Positions 10,158 through 20,001 of a stretch of 64,000 bases of DNA are shown piece after piece (position 1 is the stretch's first letter; each line of letters starts with the position of its first letter). The notes under the pieces are model-generated. The model worked only from the letters and a program-made list of their open reading frames with translations, searched no databases and was not told the origin of the DNA. The translations under genes and the position numbers were made by a program. Location of the stretch: the NCBI RefSeq assembly GCF_900115145.1, contig NZ_FOVL01000001.1, positions 310,001 to 374,000 of the forward strand, given 5' to 3'. The DNA comes from Salegentibacter flavus (GTDB taxonomy: Bacteria; Bacteroidota; Bacteroidia; Flavobacteriales; Flavobacteriaceae).

Positions 10158-10358
10158 TTAACGTTTTTCCGCTTCAATATCTTCGGTATCTTTTCGTCTT
10201 TTAATCAGGGAAATCCCTGCCAAAAAGAATATGAATCCAATTATTGTTAAGGCCCAGGGATTCAGCATTAAAGCAAAACTTCCAAATACCCCCAGAATTC
10301 CCATAACCAGTGCGATTGCACCGCCAACAGTCATAATGATTCCTAAGATTTTAATCAT
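10158..10358 (-). CDS. Small two-helix membrane protein, unknown function
   Basis: A 66-residue protein with two hydrophobic segments (residues ~1-24 and ~33-52) separated by a short turn with LNPWA, ending in a charged tail KRRKDTEDIEAEKR. The inside-positive tail suggests both ends face the cytoplasm. No catalytic motif is seen and I do not recognise a named family. It is preceded by 149 bases with no gene and read convergently toward ftsZ, so it is probably expressed alone. Clean start and stop and good hydrophobic periodicity make it a likely real gene. Confidence 0.7.
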   Translation of the reverse strand: MIKILGIIMTVGGAIALVMGILGVFGSFALMLNPWALTIIGFIFFLAGISLIKRRKDTEDIEAEKR

Positions 10359-10507
10359 AACATAGTGTTTTGGTTAGAGTATAAAGTTACTCAAAGATTT
10401 TACACAGGGAGTATGATTAACATTTCTTAAAGATTGACAATTAGTGGGTTTTCCATTTTTTTATCTCCATTATAGGTTTCTTGAATTGGTTGAAGGAATA
10501 AACTATT

Positions 10508-11065
10508 TCAATCCCAATGGATCATAAAGTATTTAATTTTTGCATCGTCCGGTATTTGAGAGGTCTGAATCCTGGAATCGGTGTCATAGCGCAAATTTGA
10601 AGGAAGTTCCTTTTTGTCTATAGTGATATAGGCATTTATCTCGTCCAGGAATACTACCGCTGCATTAAGCGTGTTTTCTATTCTTGAGATGTTGTAATTT
10701 TCTACAATATCTTTAAAAGTGCTTTCGGTATTAATGCCCGCTTTGGTTTCATACTGGGGGTCCAGTATCCGTATATATCCAATAGTGCTTATTGAATCAA
10801 ATTCCTGGAGGGGTTCCAAAACAAGAAGTGGTTTTCCTCCCTTTTCAAAAATCTTGATCTCATCGGTGGAACGCAATTGCCGTTCTCCGCTGGTTTGGGT
10901 TACAATGGAATCATTAGGGAAAACAGAGTCCAGTTTGTTTATTCTGAGTTCTTTCTTAATCGGTCCCACTTGCGTAGCAGTAATCAGGAAAGGATTGTCT
11001 TCATCTTTTTGACAGGAAATAAAACTAATCGCTATAACTAAAATTAATAGGAACTTACTTTTCAT
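10508..11065 (-). CDS. Lipoprotein, probably surface exposed, unknown function
   Basis: A 185-residue protein with a lipoprotein signal peptide ending SFISC (lipidated Cys18). The residues after the cysteine, QKDEDN, closely resemble the lipoprotein export signal QKDDE described in Capnocytophaga, which sends lipoproteins to the outer face of the outer membrane; surface location is therefore inferred. The rest is a soluble mixed alpha/beta domain with no motif I recognise. It begins 16 bases downstream of the HerA-like ATPase gene on the same strand, so it is probably the last gene of that transcript. Confidence 0.75.
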   Translation of the reverse strand: MKSKFLLILVIAISFISCQKDEDNPFLITATQVGPIKKELRINKLDSVFPNDSIVTQTSGERQLRSTDEIKIFEKGGKPLLVLEPLQEFDSISTIGYIRILDPQYETKAGINTESTFKDIVENYNISRIENTLNAAVVFLDEINAYITIDKKELPSNLRYDTDSRIQTSQIPDDAKIKYFMIHWD

Positions 11066-11081
11066 ATGGGTTTATTGATTT

Positions 11082-12617
11082 TTATTTTAAGAGTTTATTG
11101 AGAATACCTAAAGCACCCCTAATAAAGGTTGCACTGGTTAACACTTTGATTATGGCTCCTTCGGTTTTATTTTTACTGCGTGTGCCCCGATGACTTCCCG
11201 CGGCTTCCTTTTGGCGTTTTAATTCTTCTTCTTTTGCTTTTTCCTTTGCTTTATCTGCCTCGGCTTCGTCTATTTTTTTATTCAGAAGTTCGTAAGCACT
11301 TTCCCGGTCTATCTCTTCATTGTACTTTTTTCTTAAAGAGGAAGAAAATATTTTTTCTTCTAATTCTGATTGGCTCAGCACATCCATTCTGCTCATAGGT
11401 GCTCTAAGCATGATTGCAGCCAGGGGAGAAGGTCTTCCCTTTTCATCAAGGGCCGAAACCAAAGCCTCCCCAATTCCTAACGAGGTTAATTCTGTTTTGG
11501 TATCATAATAATCTGAAAGTGGATAATTTTCGGCCGTTAATTTTATCGCTTTTCGGTCTTTGGCAGTGAAAGCCCTGAGCGCATGCTGAATTTTCAAGCC
11601 CAGCTGTCCTAATACTTCTGAAGGTACATCGGTGGGATTCTGGGTTACAAAATAAAGACCAACCCCTTTGGATCGGATAAGTTTTACGATGCTTTCAATT
11701 TGATCTAAAAGGGCATCTGAAGCATTTTTGAAAATTAGATGGGCCTCATCTATAAAAAGCACGAGTTTGGGTTTGTCGCTATCTCCTTCTTCAGGAAAGG
11801 TGGTGTAAATTTCTGCCAGCAGACTCAACATAAAGGTTGAAAATAAAGCAGGCTTATCCTGAATGTCGGTAAGTCGCATTACATTTACGTAACCGTGGCC
11901 ATTGCTGTCCTTTCTACAAAGGTCATGAACATCAAATGAGCGTTCTCCAAAGAATCGCTCAGCTCCTTGTTGTTCCAGGGCTACTATTTTTCTTAGGATA
12001 GCTCCGGTAGATGCACTGGAAATGCGCCCATATTCTTTTTCAAATTCTTCTCTCCCACCATCTGTAGCATACTGGATAATTTTTTTCAGGTCTTTTAAAT
12101 CTAATAGCGGGAGATGGTGATCATCACAATATTTAAAAATTATCGCGAGAATACCCGCCTGTGTAGAGGTGACGTCCAGAATCCTGGAAAGTAATACCGG
12201 GCCGAATTCACTTACCGTAGCCCTTAATCTTACTCCATCTTGTTCAGAAATGGTTAAAAACTCAACGGGAGAGCTGCTGGCTTCAAAAGGGAAGCCTAAT
12301 TTTTGATGTCTTTCATCAAGAAATTCGCCGCCTGCAGATTTTTCGGCGATCCCACTCAGGTCGCCCTTAACGTCCATTAATAAGACTGGAACACCTTTTT
12401 TTGAAAGATTTTCAGCCAGGATTTGCAGGGTTTTAGACTTTCCTGTTCCTGTGGCCCCAGCGATCAAGCCATGCCGGTTCATCGTCTTAAGCGGAATCTT
12501 TACAGCGGCATCGGCATAGGTTTTTCCCTCAAACATCGCCGCTCCCAGGTGAATAAAATCACCCTTAGGTTGGTAACCCTCCTGAATATGTTGAATAAAA
12601 TCTTCTGATTTTTCCAA
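11082..12617 (-). CDS. HerA-like P-loop ATPase of the DUF853 / YjgR family
   Basis: A 511-residue ATPase of the HerA/FtsK superfamily. Walker A is GATGTGKSKT (residues 54-63), Walker B is LVLFIDEAHLIF, and the DUF853 block includes MDVKGDLSGIAEKS and a sensor-like FVTQNPTDVPSEVLGQL. The C-terminus is a charged Lys/Glu helix (DEAEADKAKEKAKEEELKRQ) and a basic tail. The family is widespread and its cellular role poorly defined; it is not the HerA of the archaeal repair complex, since no NurA nuclease is adjacent. Neighbours on the same strand are an S66 carboxypeptidase 43 bases upstream and a surface-type lipoprotein 16 bases downstream. Confidence 0.9.
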   Translation of the reverse strand: MEKSEDFIQHIQEGYQPKGDFIHLGAAMFEGKTYADAAVKIPLKTMNRHGLIAGATGTGKSKTLQILAENLSKKGVPVLLMDVKGDLSGIAEKSAGGEFLDERHQKLGFPFEASSSPVEFLTISEQDGVRLRATVSEFGPVLLSRILDVTSTQAGILAIIFKYCDDHHLPLLDLKDLKKIIQYATDGGREEFEKEYGRISSASTGAILRKIVALEQQGAERFFGERSFDVHDLCRKDSNGHGYVNVMRLTDIQDKPALFSTFMLSLLAEIYTTFPEEGDSDKPKLVLFIDEAHLIFKNASDALLDQIESIVKLIRSKGVGLYFVTQNPTDVPSEVLGQLGLKIQHALRAFTAKDRKAIKLTAENYPLSDYYDTKTELTSLGIGEALVSALDEKGRPSPLAAIMLRAPMSRMDVLSQSELEEKIFSSSLRKKYNEEIDRESAYELLNKKIDEAEADKAKEKAKEEELKRQKEAAGSHRGTRSKNKTEGAIIKVLTSATFIRGALGILNKLLK

Positions 12618-12660
12618 GCTGAAGTTTTTTATAAATGTATAAAAATTGTTTTGCAGTTAA

Positions 12661-13716
12661 CTATTCAACGCCCGGAGTAATCAACTCAAATGTTCCTTTT
12701 TCGGCATCCATTCTGGCCGTGATTCCATTTGGTATGGTAACGTTATCGTCTATATGACCAATCATAGCTCCGGAAAATGCAGGAATGCCAAGGGGTTTAA
12801 TATAGTGGTCTATGACTTCTTCAAGGGTGAGGGAACCATAACCACTTCCCCCGGGCTTACAACTGCTGCATTTTCCGAAGATAAATCCGCTAATTTTATC
12901 GAGCACACCTCCTAAATAGAGTTGAGACATCATTCTGTCTACGGCATAAATCTGCTCGCCCACGTCTTCCAGATAAAGGATCTTTCCTTCCCAGTTTTCA
13001 GGAAAATATTCCGATCCCATAATTCCTGTCATTACCGAGAGATTTCCGCCGAGTAATTGCCCTGTTGCCTGTCCCGGAGTAATCGTCCTGATCCTGTTCT
13101 TGGTTTGGGTAAGTTGATCTCCTTTGTCTTCCGGGTTTTCATAAAGAACAGCCTCTTTTTCAAAAAGCAATTTTCTAAGGTGATCGCTGCTAAAGGAATT
13201 CCAAACAGATACTGCTACCGGTCCGTGGTATGTTACCAATCCGGTTTTTTGAAAAATCGCAAGATGAAGGGCCGTGATATCGCTGTACCCTATAAAGATC
13301 TTTGGATTTGTGGCAATAGCTTCATAGTCCAGTTTGTCAAGAATTCTGGCTGCTCCCGAACCGCCTCTAAGGGCGATTATTGCATTTACTTCAGGGTCCC
13401 GAAACATTTCATTGAGCTCTTCGGCGCGTTCTTCGTCGCTTCCGGCCAGATGGCCATAACGGTTTTTCAGGTGACTTCCGAATTTCACATTGAGTCCCAG
13501 TGCTTCAAAAGATTCTTTGGCAATCTCAAAAGGTTCAGTCTCAAAAATTGCGCTGGCGGGGCTAACAATTCCAATGGTTTGCCCGGTCTCCAAAGCTTTT
13601 GGGATTAATAATTCAGAGGTTTTTCTTCCGGAGAATTCAATTTTATCTGAAAAAGAACTCAGAGGGAAAGCCAGGCTTCCCAGCCCTATATTTTGTACAA
13701 AGGTTCTTCTTTTCAT
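12661..13716 (-). CDS. S66 family LD-carboxypeptidase
   Basis: Cleaves the bond between L- and D-amino acids in muropeptides during peptidoglycan recycling (family role). The 351-residue protein starts with a twin-arginine-like leader (MKRRTFVQNIGLGSLAF), so it is probably exported, unlike cytoplasmic LdcA. Family blocks are TIGIVSPAS, the nucleophile-elbow region ALRGGSGAARIL, FIGYSDITALHLAI, and LLGGNLSVMTGIMGS followed by ILYLEDVGEQIYAVDRMM. A glycine-rich insert with CSSCKPGGSGYGS lies before the C-terminal region. It is 43 bases upstream of the HerA-like gene and 155 downstream of dacB, itself a peptidoglycan carboxypeptidase. Confidence 0.9.
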   Translation of the reverse strand: MKRRTFVQNIGLGSLAFPLSSFSDKIEFSGRKTSELLIPKALETGQTIGIVSPASAIFETEPFEIAKESFEALGLNVKFGSHLKNRYGHLAGSDEERAEELNEMFRDPEVNAIIALRGGSGAARILDKLDYEAIATNPKIFIGYSDITALHLAIFQKTGLVTYHGPVAVSVWNSFSSDHLRKLLFEKEAVLYENPEDKGDQLTQTKNRIRTITPGQATGQLLGGNLSVMTGIMGSEYFPENWEGKILYLEDVGEQIYAVDRMMSQLYLGGVLDKISGFIFGKCSSCKPGGSGYGSLTLEEVIDHYIKPLGIPAFSGAMIGHIDDNVTIPNGITARMDAEKGTFELITPGVE

Positions 13717-13871
13717 TTTTTATAATTTATATCCCAATTTGGGAATTAGGCACAGAATTATAATCATGTTCCTGTATGCTGCCATTTTCGGGTCCGGCAG
13801 CAAGCCGGTTTCATTCCTTAAAATTTCTATAAACCGAAATTAGCTATTTTTATTTACTTCCCTTTTATTTT

Positions 13872-15170
13872 TTAGTAATTGTCCCTAATCTGTAGAAGTA
13901 TCTGTTCCATAGCATCCTTAAGTTCAGAAGTAGGTACGGTATAATTGCTGTTCATAAAACTAAAGACCAGCAATTTGCCTTTTTTGGTAAGCAGGTAGCC
14001 ACTAAGGCTATGGTTGTGGCGCAAGGTGCCGGTTTTGGCAAAAATGTAAGGTTCTTCAGCTTTATAGAAATTTCTTAGAGTACCGGATTGGCCGCCTGTG
14101 GCCAGTAAGGAAAGCAATCTATCCTCCGGCACTTCTTCTTTTATTTTAAGGAGTAAGCTTATCATAGTGCGCGGGGTAAATAGATTGTATCGCGATAAGC
14201 CCGAACCATCTACCCAATAAGGCTCGTCAGTAAGGTTTTTTAGAAAAGTTTCTTTCATATGTTTGATGGCGATATCGCTTTTTAGCGTGTCACTTATCTG
14301 TTGAGCTGCCATCAACAGAATTTGTTCGGCGATGAAATTATCGCTCGTTTCCATCATCCTTTTATACATACTATCTACAGGAATACTATAAAGCTTTTCT
14401 GTAAACTTCATTTCAGATGATTTCTTTATGAAAACGGGCTTTTTAAGCGTATCACTTAAAAGAGCAGCCGCCATTTCTGTTGAATAATGGAAGGGCACAT
14501 TCTGGCTGAAATTGATTTCTCTTTTTGAATTCTGAATTAAAAACGTATTGCTGCGAATTTCTCTTCTTACCCTTGATCTTTTAGTCTCTGAGATAACAAT
14601 TGAATCTGAGAATATCGTCGGACTGATCTCTGGTTTTTCCTCACTTGATTTAAAAGTGAACTCCACCAGGTTGCCATAAATAGGAAAAGGAGTTCTTTCC
14701 GCAGAATAATAGGAATTGAAGTCATCCCATGCCCAGCCCGGACCCTGGTGTTTTTCGGTGTAAACCGGAGGAACCATCACCAGGGTTTCATTTCGTTCAT
14801 TTAAAAACGGAATGACCTGTGAATCCGGAAGATTAGGGTTTAAAAGCGAAGGGTCTCCTGTACCGGTAAAGAAAAGACTGTCGTTTTTGATGGTATATTT
14901 AAGGGCAGGGACAGAATCCCCCAGGATTTTTAATCCCGTATAAAGACTGAATAATTTTGTGTTTGATGCCGGAGTAAAATATTTCCTTCCGTTGTGGTTA
15001 TATAGTATTTTTTTCTCTTCCGGATCATAAACCATAAATCCCGCAAAACCTTGTTTAAAAGCAGGTGCTTCCCTGAAGCTATTATCGATATTTTTTGTCG
15101 TTCTCTTTGAAACCGAGCAGGAGCCAAGGAATATAATTAATCCGAAGATTATTAAAGGGTGGATATTCAT
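13872..15170 (-). CDS. dacB: D-alanyl-D-alanine carboxypeptidase/endopeptidase, PBP4-type (S13), lipoprotein
   Basis: Low-molecular-mass penicillin-binding protein that trims or cleaves peptidoglycan cross-links in the periplasm. A lipoprotein signal ends FLGSC (Cys18). The three active-site motifs are SNTK (Ser69, Lys72, in TPASNTKLFS), the SDN triad in ETSDNFIAEQ, and KTG in IFAKTGTLRHN. At 432 residues it is near family length. It is the first gene of the minus-strand group leading to the LD-carboxypeptidase. The upstream region is shared with the divergent SusC gene, so the two may be regulated from the same 186-base interval. Confidence 0.92.
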   Translation of the reverse strand: MNIHPLIIFGLIIFLGSCSVSKRTTKNIDNSFREAPAFKQGFAGFMVYDPEEKKILYNHNGRKYFTPASNTKLFSLYTGLKILGDSVPALKYTIKNDSLFFTGTGDPSLLNPNLPDSQVIPFLNERNETLVMVPPVYTEKHQGPGWAWDDFNSYYSAERTPFPIYGNLVEFTFKSSEEKPEISPTIFSDSIVISETKRSRVRREIRSNTFLIQNSKREINFSQNVPFHYSTEMAAALLSDTLKKPVFIKKSSEMKFTEKLYSIPVDSMYKRMMETSDNFIAEQILLMAAQQISDTLKSDIAIKHMKETFLKNLTDEPYWVDGSGLSRYNLFTPRTMISLLLKIKEEVPEDRLLSLLATGGQSGTLRNFYKAEEPYIFAKTGTLRHNHSLSGYLLTKKGKLLVFSFMNSNYTVPTSELKDAMEQILLQIRDNY

Positions 15171-15237
15171 CTTTTGAGAATTTTGGAGTTTTAATGAATT
15201 GTGACTTGGGTTAAGCTTTTTATAGATTTTGTTTTTT

Positions 15238-15245
15238 CGAATATA
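15238..15245 (-). promoter_or_regulatory. Possible -7 element for dacB
   Basis: On the minus strand the sequence reads TATATTCG, a one-base variant of the Bacteroidota -7 consensus TAnnTTTG, 68 bases before the dacB start. I did not find a well-placed TTG upstream element, so this is tentative. Confidence 0.3.
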
Positions 15246-15356
15246 GCTTATCTAAAATATTAGTAAAACCTTGTTTATTAGGTAAGGTAAAGCCGCAGAG
15301 TAGACGCAATTTATATATATTTAAGGATTATTAGCAAAAATATAACACTACAAGGA

Positions 15357-18300
15357 ATGAGAAACAAACTTACACTAATAGCTTTATTAGCTATTTTTCA
15401 GATTTCCAGTATTTTCGCTCAGGAGCGTACCGTTTCTGGGACAGTGACCATTGCCAGTGATGGTATGCCACTGCCGGGCGTGAATGTACTGGTGAAAGGA
15501 ACCAATCAGGGAACTGTGACCGATATGGACGGGGAATATTCCATTGATGTTACCCCTGATGCTGTTTTGGTATTTTCCTCGCTTGGTTTTGAGCGTCGGG
15601 AAATAGCTGTGAACAATCAAACCACTATTAATGTGGAAATGGTGGAAGATTTGGAGAGTTTAGGAGAGGTAGTAGTTACCGCTCTCGGTATTTCCAGAGA
15701 AAAGAAATCCTTAGGATATGCTACCCAGGAGGTAGATGGTGAGGATATGAATTTAACCAATGAACAGAATGTTCTAGGTTCCCTTGCCGGTAGGGTTGCC
15801 GGTGTTCAGGTTACCGGTTCCTCAGGAGCCAGTATGGGAGGAACCCAAAAGATAAAAATTCGTGGTGTGAACTCCATAAGCGGGGGAGACCAACCTTTAA
15901 TGGTAGTTGATGGAACTCCAATTTCCAATGCTAACTTCTCCGGCAGTTCCGGAGCAGATTTTGGAAACTTAGGCCAGGATGTTAATCCAAGTGATATTGA
16001 ATCTGTAAATGTCCTGAAAGGACCTGCAGCTTCTGCTCTTTACGGAATACGCGGACAATACGGGGTAATTATGATTACCACTAAGAAGGGTAAAAAGGGT
16101 GTTGAAGATGTTCAGGTACAAATAAATTCATCTTTTTCAATTGAAAGAGCGGGTAACTTTTTGCCTAAACAAAATATGTACGGGGCTGGATCAAGTCAGT
16201 CTTTCTCAACCCTTCCGAATGGTGATCCATATGTAGCCATAAGTGTAGATGAAAGTTGGGGGCCAAAAATGGATGGTACGCCCGTAAGGCAAGTCTTTAG
16301 TTTTTATCCTCAGGATCCTACTTACGGTCAGTTAACACCATTTGTTCCACATCCTGATAATATAGAGGATTATTATGAAACAGGTTATAACCTGAATAAT
16401 GGCGTAACCGTTTCTGGTGGAAACGAGAACACCACTTTTAGATTAAGTCTCAATGACACTCGTATAGAAGGGGTTGAACCTAATACCTATTTAAATAGAA
16501 ATAATTTAGGTTTGAGTGCTGCTCTGGATCTTTCAGATGAGATCACGCTTTCAACTAATATTAACTATGCAAGGAATGATGCCAGAAGACCAGGACAGGG
16601 TTCTGAGTACGGTGTCGCTTACTTTAACCAGTGGTTTCAGAGAAATCTTGATATGAACCGTTTAAAGGACTATAAATATGCCGATGGTACATTTCTTCAC
16701 TGGAACCTGCGCAATCCAAGTTCCACAACAGGAGAAATAACCAATTTTAATCCTTTATACTGGAACAACCCCTATTTTGATGCATATGAAAATACTTCGG
16801 AAGATACCCGGGACAGGTTCTTTGGGGATGTCGCGCTGAAATATCAAATCACACCGGAAATTGAAATATCCGGAGCAATAAGATCAGATATGTATACTCA
16901 AAATATTGAAGGCAGAACAGCCTTTGGGGGAAAGAGTATACCCGGTTACTCTGTAGGAAAGTATCAGAATAAGGAATTCAACTATGAATTGATTGCTCAG
17001 TATAATAAAAAGTTTGAGGAATTCTCTGTTAATGGAACTATTGGAGGGAATATTTATAATCGTAATTACACCTATTTATCTCAAGCTACAGTTGGTGGTT
17101 TATCTGCGCCAGGTTTCTACAATATTGATGCATCAATTGACAGGCCTTCGACTACTTCCTATAAGCTGGAGAAACAGATTAGAAGTGCCTTTGGGATGAT
17201 TTATTTAGGTTATTTGGACACTTATTTTGTAGATGCTTCTATTAGAAACGATAATTCTTCGGCCTTACCAGAAGACAACAATTCTTATTGGTATCCATCT
17301 ATTTCCGGAAGTATGATTTTTAGTGAACTCATAGAATCTGACTTTCTAACTTTTGGAAAGTTAAGAGCCAGTTATGCTCAGGCGGGGTCAGATCTTAGTC
17401 CATATCAAACCACCCCGGCTTACGGCGTTGGTACCGTTTATGGAAATATAAACACCTTATATGTGCCTGATAATCTGAACAACCCTGATATAGAACCTTC
17501 TTTCGCTCACTCCTATGAAGCAGGGGTTGATCTTAGGTTTCTCAATAATTAGGTTTGGATTTCACCTATTATTTACAAAAAAATAAAAATCAGATCATTA
17601 ATCTTGATGTATCAGGAGCAAGTGGTTATAGTTCAAGTACTATTAATGCAGGTCTTATCCAGAACCAGGGTATAGAAATAACTTTAACTGGACAACCCAT
17701 TAAAACCGATGATTTTGTATGGGATGCTGTTTTTAATATTAACAGAAACCAAAGTGAGGTGGTTGAATTAGCACCGGGAATTGATGTTTATACCTATGGG
17801 TCTACCACTTATTCCAGCGTTTCGAGTTACCTGAATTCTTATGAAGGGGAACCTTTTGGAAGTCTTATAGGGCAAGCTTACCAGAGAGACGATGCTACCG
17901 GGGAAGTTCTGTTAGATCAAAATAATATGCCTTTGTATACCGATGCCACCCATAATTTTGGTTCGGTACTTCCGGATTTTACCGGAGGTTTCCAGAATAC
18001 CTTCCGCTACAAGAACTTTAACCTTGCAGCAATGATCGATTTTCAAGGGGGAGGACAATTCTTTAGCCGCTCAAAAATGCTAGGGGTTAGAACAGGGCAA
18101 GACCCTTTAACAGTAGCTACTAACGACAGAGGAATGAATGTAAGAGATCCACTTGAAGAAGGTGGTGGAGTAAAAGTTACTGGTATTTCTGCCGAAACCG
18201 GCCAGCCCGTAGAAGCTTATGTAGATGCCAGATCTTATTACAGAAATGTTGTGGGGAGAAGAATCTATGAAGAATGGCTGTATGATGCTTCCTATATTAA

Positions 18301-18535
18301 ACTACGGGAGCTTAGACTTGGATATACCTTTGGGGAAAATTTAATGAGTAATCTTCCTTTTGACACGGTTAATTTGGCTCTTATAGCGCGAAATCCTGCA
18401 ATGATTTGGCAGGAGGCTCCAGATGGTATAGACCCTTCTGAAATATCTACCGGTAGCCAGTCAATTAGCTGGTATGAATCAGGACAGCTGGCAACGGTAA
18501 GATCTTATGGGATTAATCTAAACATCACATTTTAA
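15357..18535 (+). pseudogene. SusC/RagA-type TonB-linked outer-membrane receptor, frameshifted
   Basis: TonB-dependent importer that would form a lidded channel with the SusD-like lipoprotein encoded next. A signal peptide (ends SSIFAQ), a carboxypeptidase-regulatory-like domain (residues ~23-105), a plug domain with the SusC sequence KGPAASALYG, and most of the barrel are read from 15357 to the TAG at 17550-17552 (731 codons). The barrel continues in the -1 frame from about 17549 (LGLDFTYYLQKNKNQI) to 18535, ending in the typical C-terminal LNITF. Together they make ~1,058 residues, normal for SusC. The junction reads FLNN then LGLDFTYY; SusC proteins usually have NNRLGLDFTYY here, so a four-base loss is the simplest explanation. 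There is no homopolymer at the junction. It may be a true pseudogene, a mixed population or an assembly error. Confidence 0.88.
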
Positions 18536-18546
18536 AAATTATCGCG

Positions 18547-19938
18547 ATGAAAAAAACATATATAATATTATTTCTGTCTACTTTCATTCTGGGAAGTTGC
18601 AGTGACTTTGATGAAGACATCAATATAAATCCGAACCTGCCTAACCAGGCTTCCGGGACTCAATTGATTGCTAACGCCCAACTTTATTTGCCTGGGCTTG
18701 CTTCCTCTCCTAAAGGAGAATTTATGGCGCAGTATCTGGCAGAGACCCAGTACGTGGGAACCTCCTTATATCCTCAGGAAAGCACAAGTTTCTATGGATA
18801 TTATCAGGGACCCCTGGAAAACCTCCAAACGGTTCTGGATTCAGATGATCTTAGCGGGTCAGATGGTCCCGTTGCGAACCAGGTAGCCGTAGCGAAGATT
18901 CTTAGAGCGTATTTTTACTGGAATTTAACCGACCGGTGGGGAGATATACCTTATTCTGATGCCTTGATGGGATCTGAAAATTTCACTCCTAAATACGATA
19001 CTCAGGAATTTATCTATAATGACCTCTTCAGTGAACTAAAAGAAGCTAATGATATGATGGTTTCCGGAAGCATAAACAATGATATCGTGTATGATGGAGA
19101 TATGTCTAAATGGAAAAAGCTAGGGAATACCATTCGGCTCTTTATGGCTCTAAGACTTTCAGAAGTGGATGAGGATACTGCGCGGGATGAATTTAATGCA
19201 GCCTTAGATGCAGGAGTTTTCACCTCGAATGCTGATAATCTTGTGTTCCAGCATTTAGCTGATGCAAACAATCAAAATTACTGGTACAGCCAGGTTGTAG
19301 CCAGCAATCGTGAATGGTGGGCTTTGACCGAGAATCTTGTTGAAGAAATGAAACCGGTTAATGACCCTCGGCTTGAGGTTTATGGAGATCCTGCGAGAGC
19401 AACAGGAGAATATGTAGGACTTAGATTTGGTGAAGAAGAGAACATAGGAACTGAAGACTATTCACTTCTTGGATCTCAAATTTTCGCCCAGGATGCTCCA
19501 GTATATCTGGTTACTTATGCACAAGTTCTGTTTGCAAAAGCCGAAGCTGCATCGCGAAATTGGACCACCGAAGGAGATGCCGGCACCTTTTATGAAGAAG
19601 CCATTGAAGCTTCTATTGAACAATGGACCGGAAGCTCAGATGGTGTAGGTGATCTTCTTGATCAACCTGAAATTGCTTTTGACCCCGATAATGCCATTGA
19701 GAAAATTTCCAACCAGCGTTGGGTGCATTTATATATGTTCGGTTATGAAGCATGGTCAGAATGGAGAAGAACAGGTTTCCCTAATGACCTAGTTGAGCCA
19801 AATGGTGCTGCAGTTCCAAACCGTTTAAGTTATCCAGATAACGAGGTTTTTAATAATGAAGCTAATTATGAAGAGGCTGTACAACGTCAGTTTGGTGGAG
19901 AAGATAGCATCTATGGTAACGTATGGTGGGATGAATAA
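18547..19938 (+). CDS. SusD/RagB-like outer-membrane nutrient-binding lipoprotein
   Basis: Surface lipoprotein that caps the SusC channel and binds the nutrient. The 463-residue protein has a lipoprotein signal ending ILGSC (Cys18) followed by SDFDED, which fits the flavobacterial surface-export signal. The N-terminal ININPNLPN and the AYFYWNLTDRWGDIPYSDA block, with a C-terminal region containing QRWVHLYMFGYEAWSEWRRTG, place it in the SusD-like group that differs from classical starch SusD. It starts 11 bases after the SusC frame ends, so both belong to one transcript. It is intact although its partner is broken. The ligand is unknown, and no glycoside hydrolase is nearby. Confidence 0.92.
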   Translation: MKKTYIILFLSTFILGSCSDFDEDININPNLPNQASGTQLIANAQLYLPGLASSPKGEFMAQYLAETQYVGTSLYPQESTSFYGYYQGPLENLQTVLDSDDLSGSDGPVANQVAVAKILRAYFYWNLTDRWGDIPYSDALMGSENFTPKYDTQEFIYNDLFSELKEANDMMVSGSINNDIVYDGDMSKWKKLGNTIRLFMALRLSEVDEDTARDEFNAALDAGVFTSNADNLVFQHLADANNQNYWYSQVVASNREWWALTENLVEEMKPVNDPRLEVYGDPARATGEYVGLRFGEEENIGTEDYSLLGSQIFAQDAPVYLVTYAQVLFAKAEAASRNWTTEGDAGTFYEEAIEASIEQWTGSSDGVGDLLDQPEIAFDPDNAIEKISNQRWVHLYMFGYEAWSEWRRTGFPNDLVEPNGAAVPNRLSYPDNEVFNNEANYEEAVQRQFGGEDSIYGNVWWDE

Positions 19939-19960
19939 AATTAAATTTCATTAATTTAGA

Positions 19961-19988
19961 AGGGCTGCTTTTTTGGCGGCCCTTTTTT
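19961..19988 (+). terminator. Rho-independent terminator after the SusD-like gene
   Basis: Arms AGGGCTGC and GCGGCCCT (one G-U pair) enclose a T-rich loop and are followed by six T. It separates the susCD transcript from the amidase gene, which starts 14 bases later. Confidence 0.82.
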
Positions 19989-20001
19989 AATTTTAAAAGA
20001 T

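Noticed and set aside
11082-12617. HerA-like ATPase as part of an anti-phage defence system
   Set aside because: No nuclease, Sir2, DUF4297 or similar effector lies beside it; DUF853 proteins are common housekeeping-type ATPases.
13357-13392. Possible loss of the catalytic serine in the S66 LD-carboxypeptidase (RGGSGAAR)
   Set aside because: I could not align the nucleophile position reliably from memory because the residues after GGxG vary among family members; an alignment to a solved structure is needed before claiming inactivity.
13794-13808. Hairpin CCGGC/GCCGG between dacB and the LD-carboxypeptidase as a terminator
   Set aside because: The stem has only five pairs and no T run on the minus strand, so it does not qualify as an intrinsic terminator.
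17536-17565. Programmed -1 ribosomal frameshift in susC
   Set aside because: The shift would have to occur at AAT-TAG without a slippery heptamer, the -1 frame has a TAA just before the junction, and one residue of the usual motif is missing; a deletion fits better.
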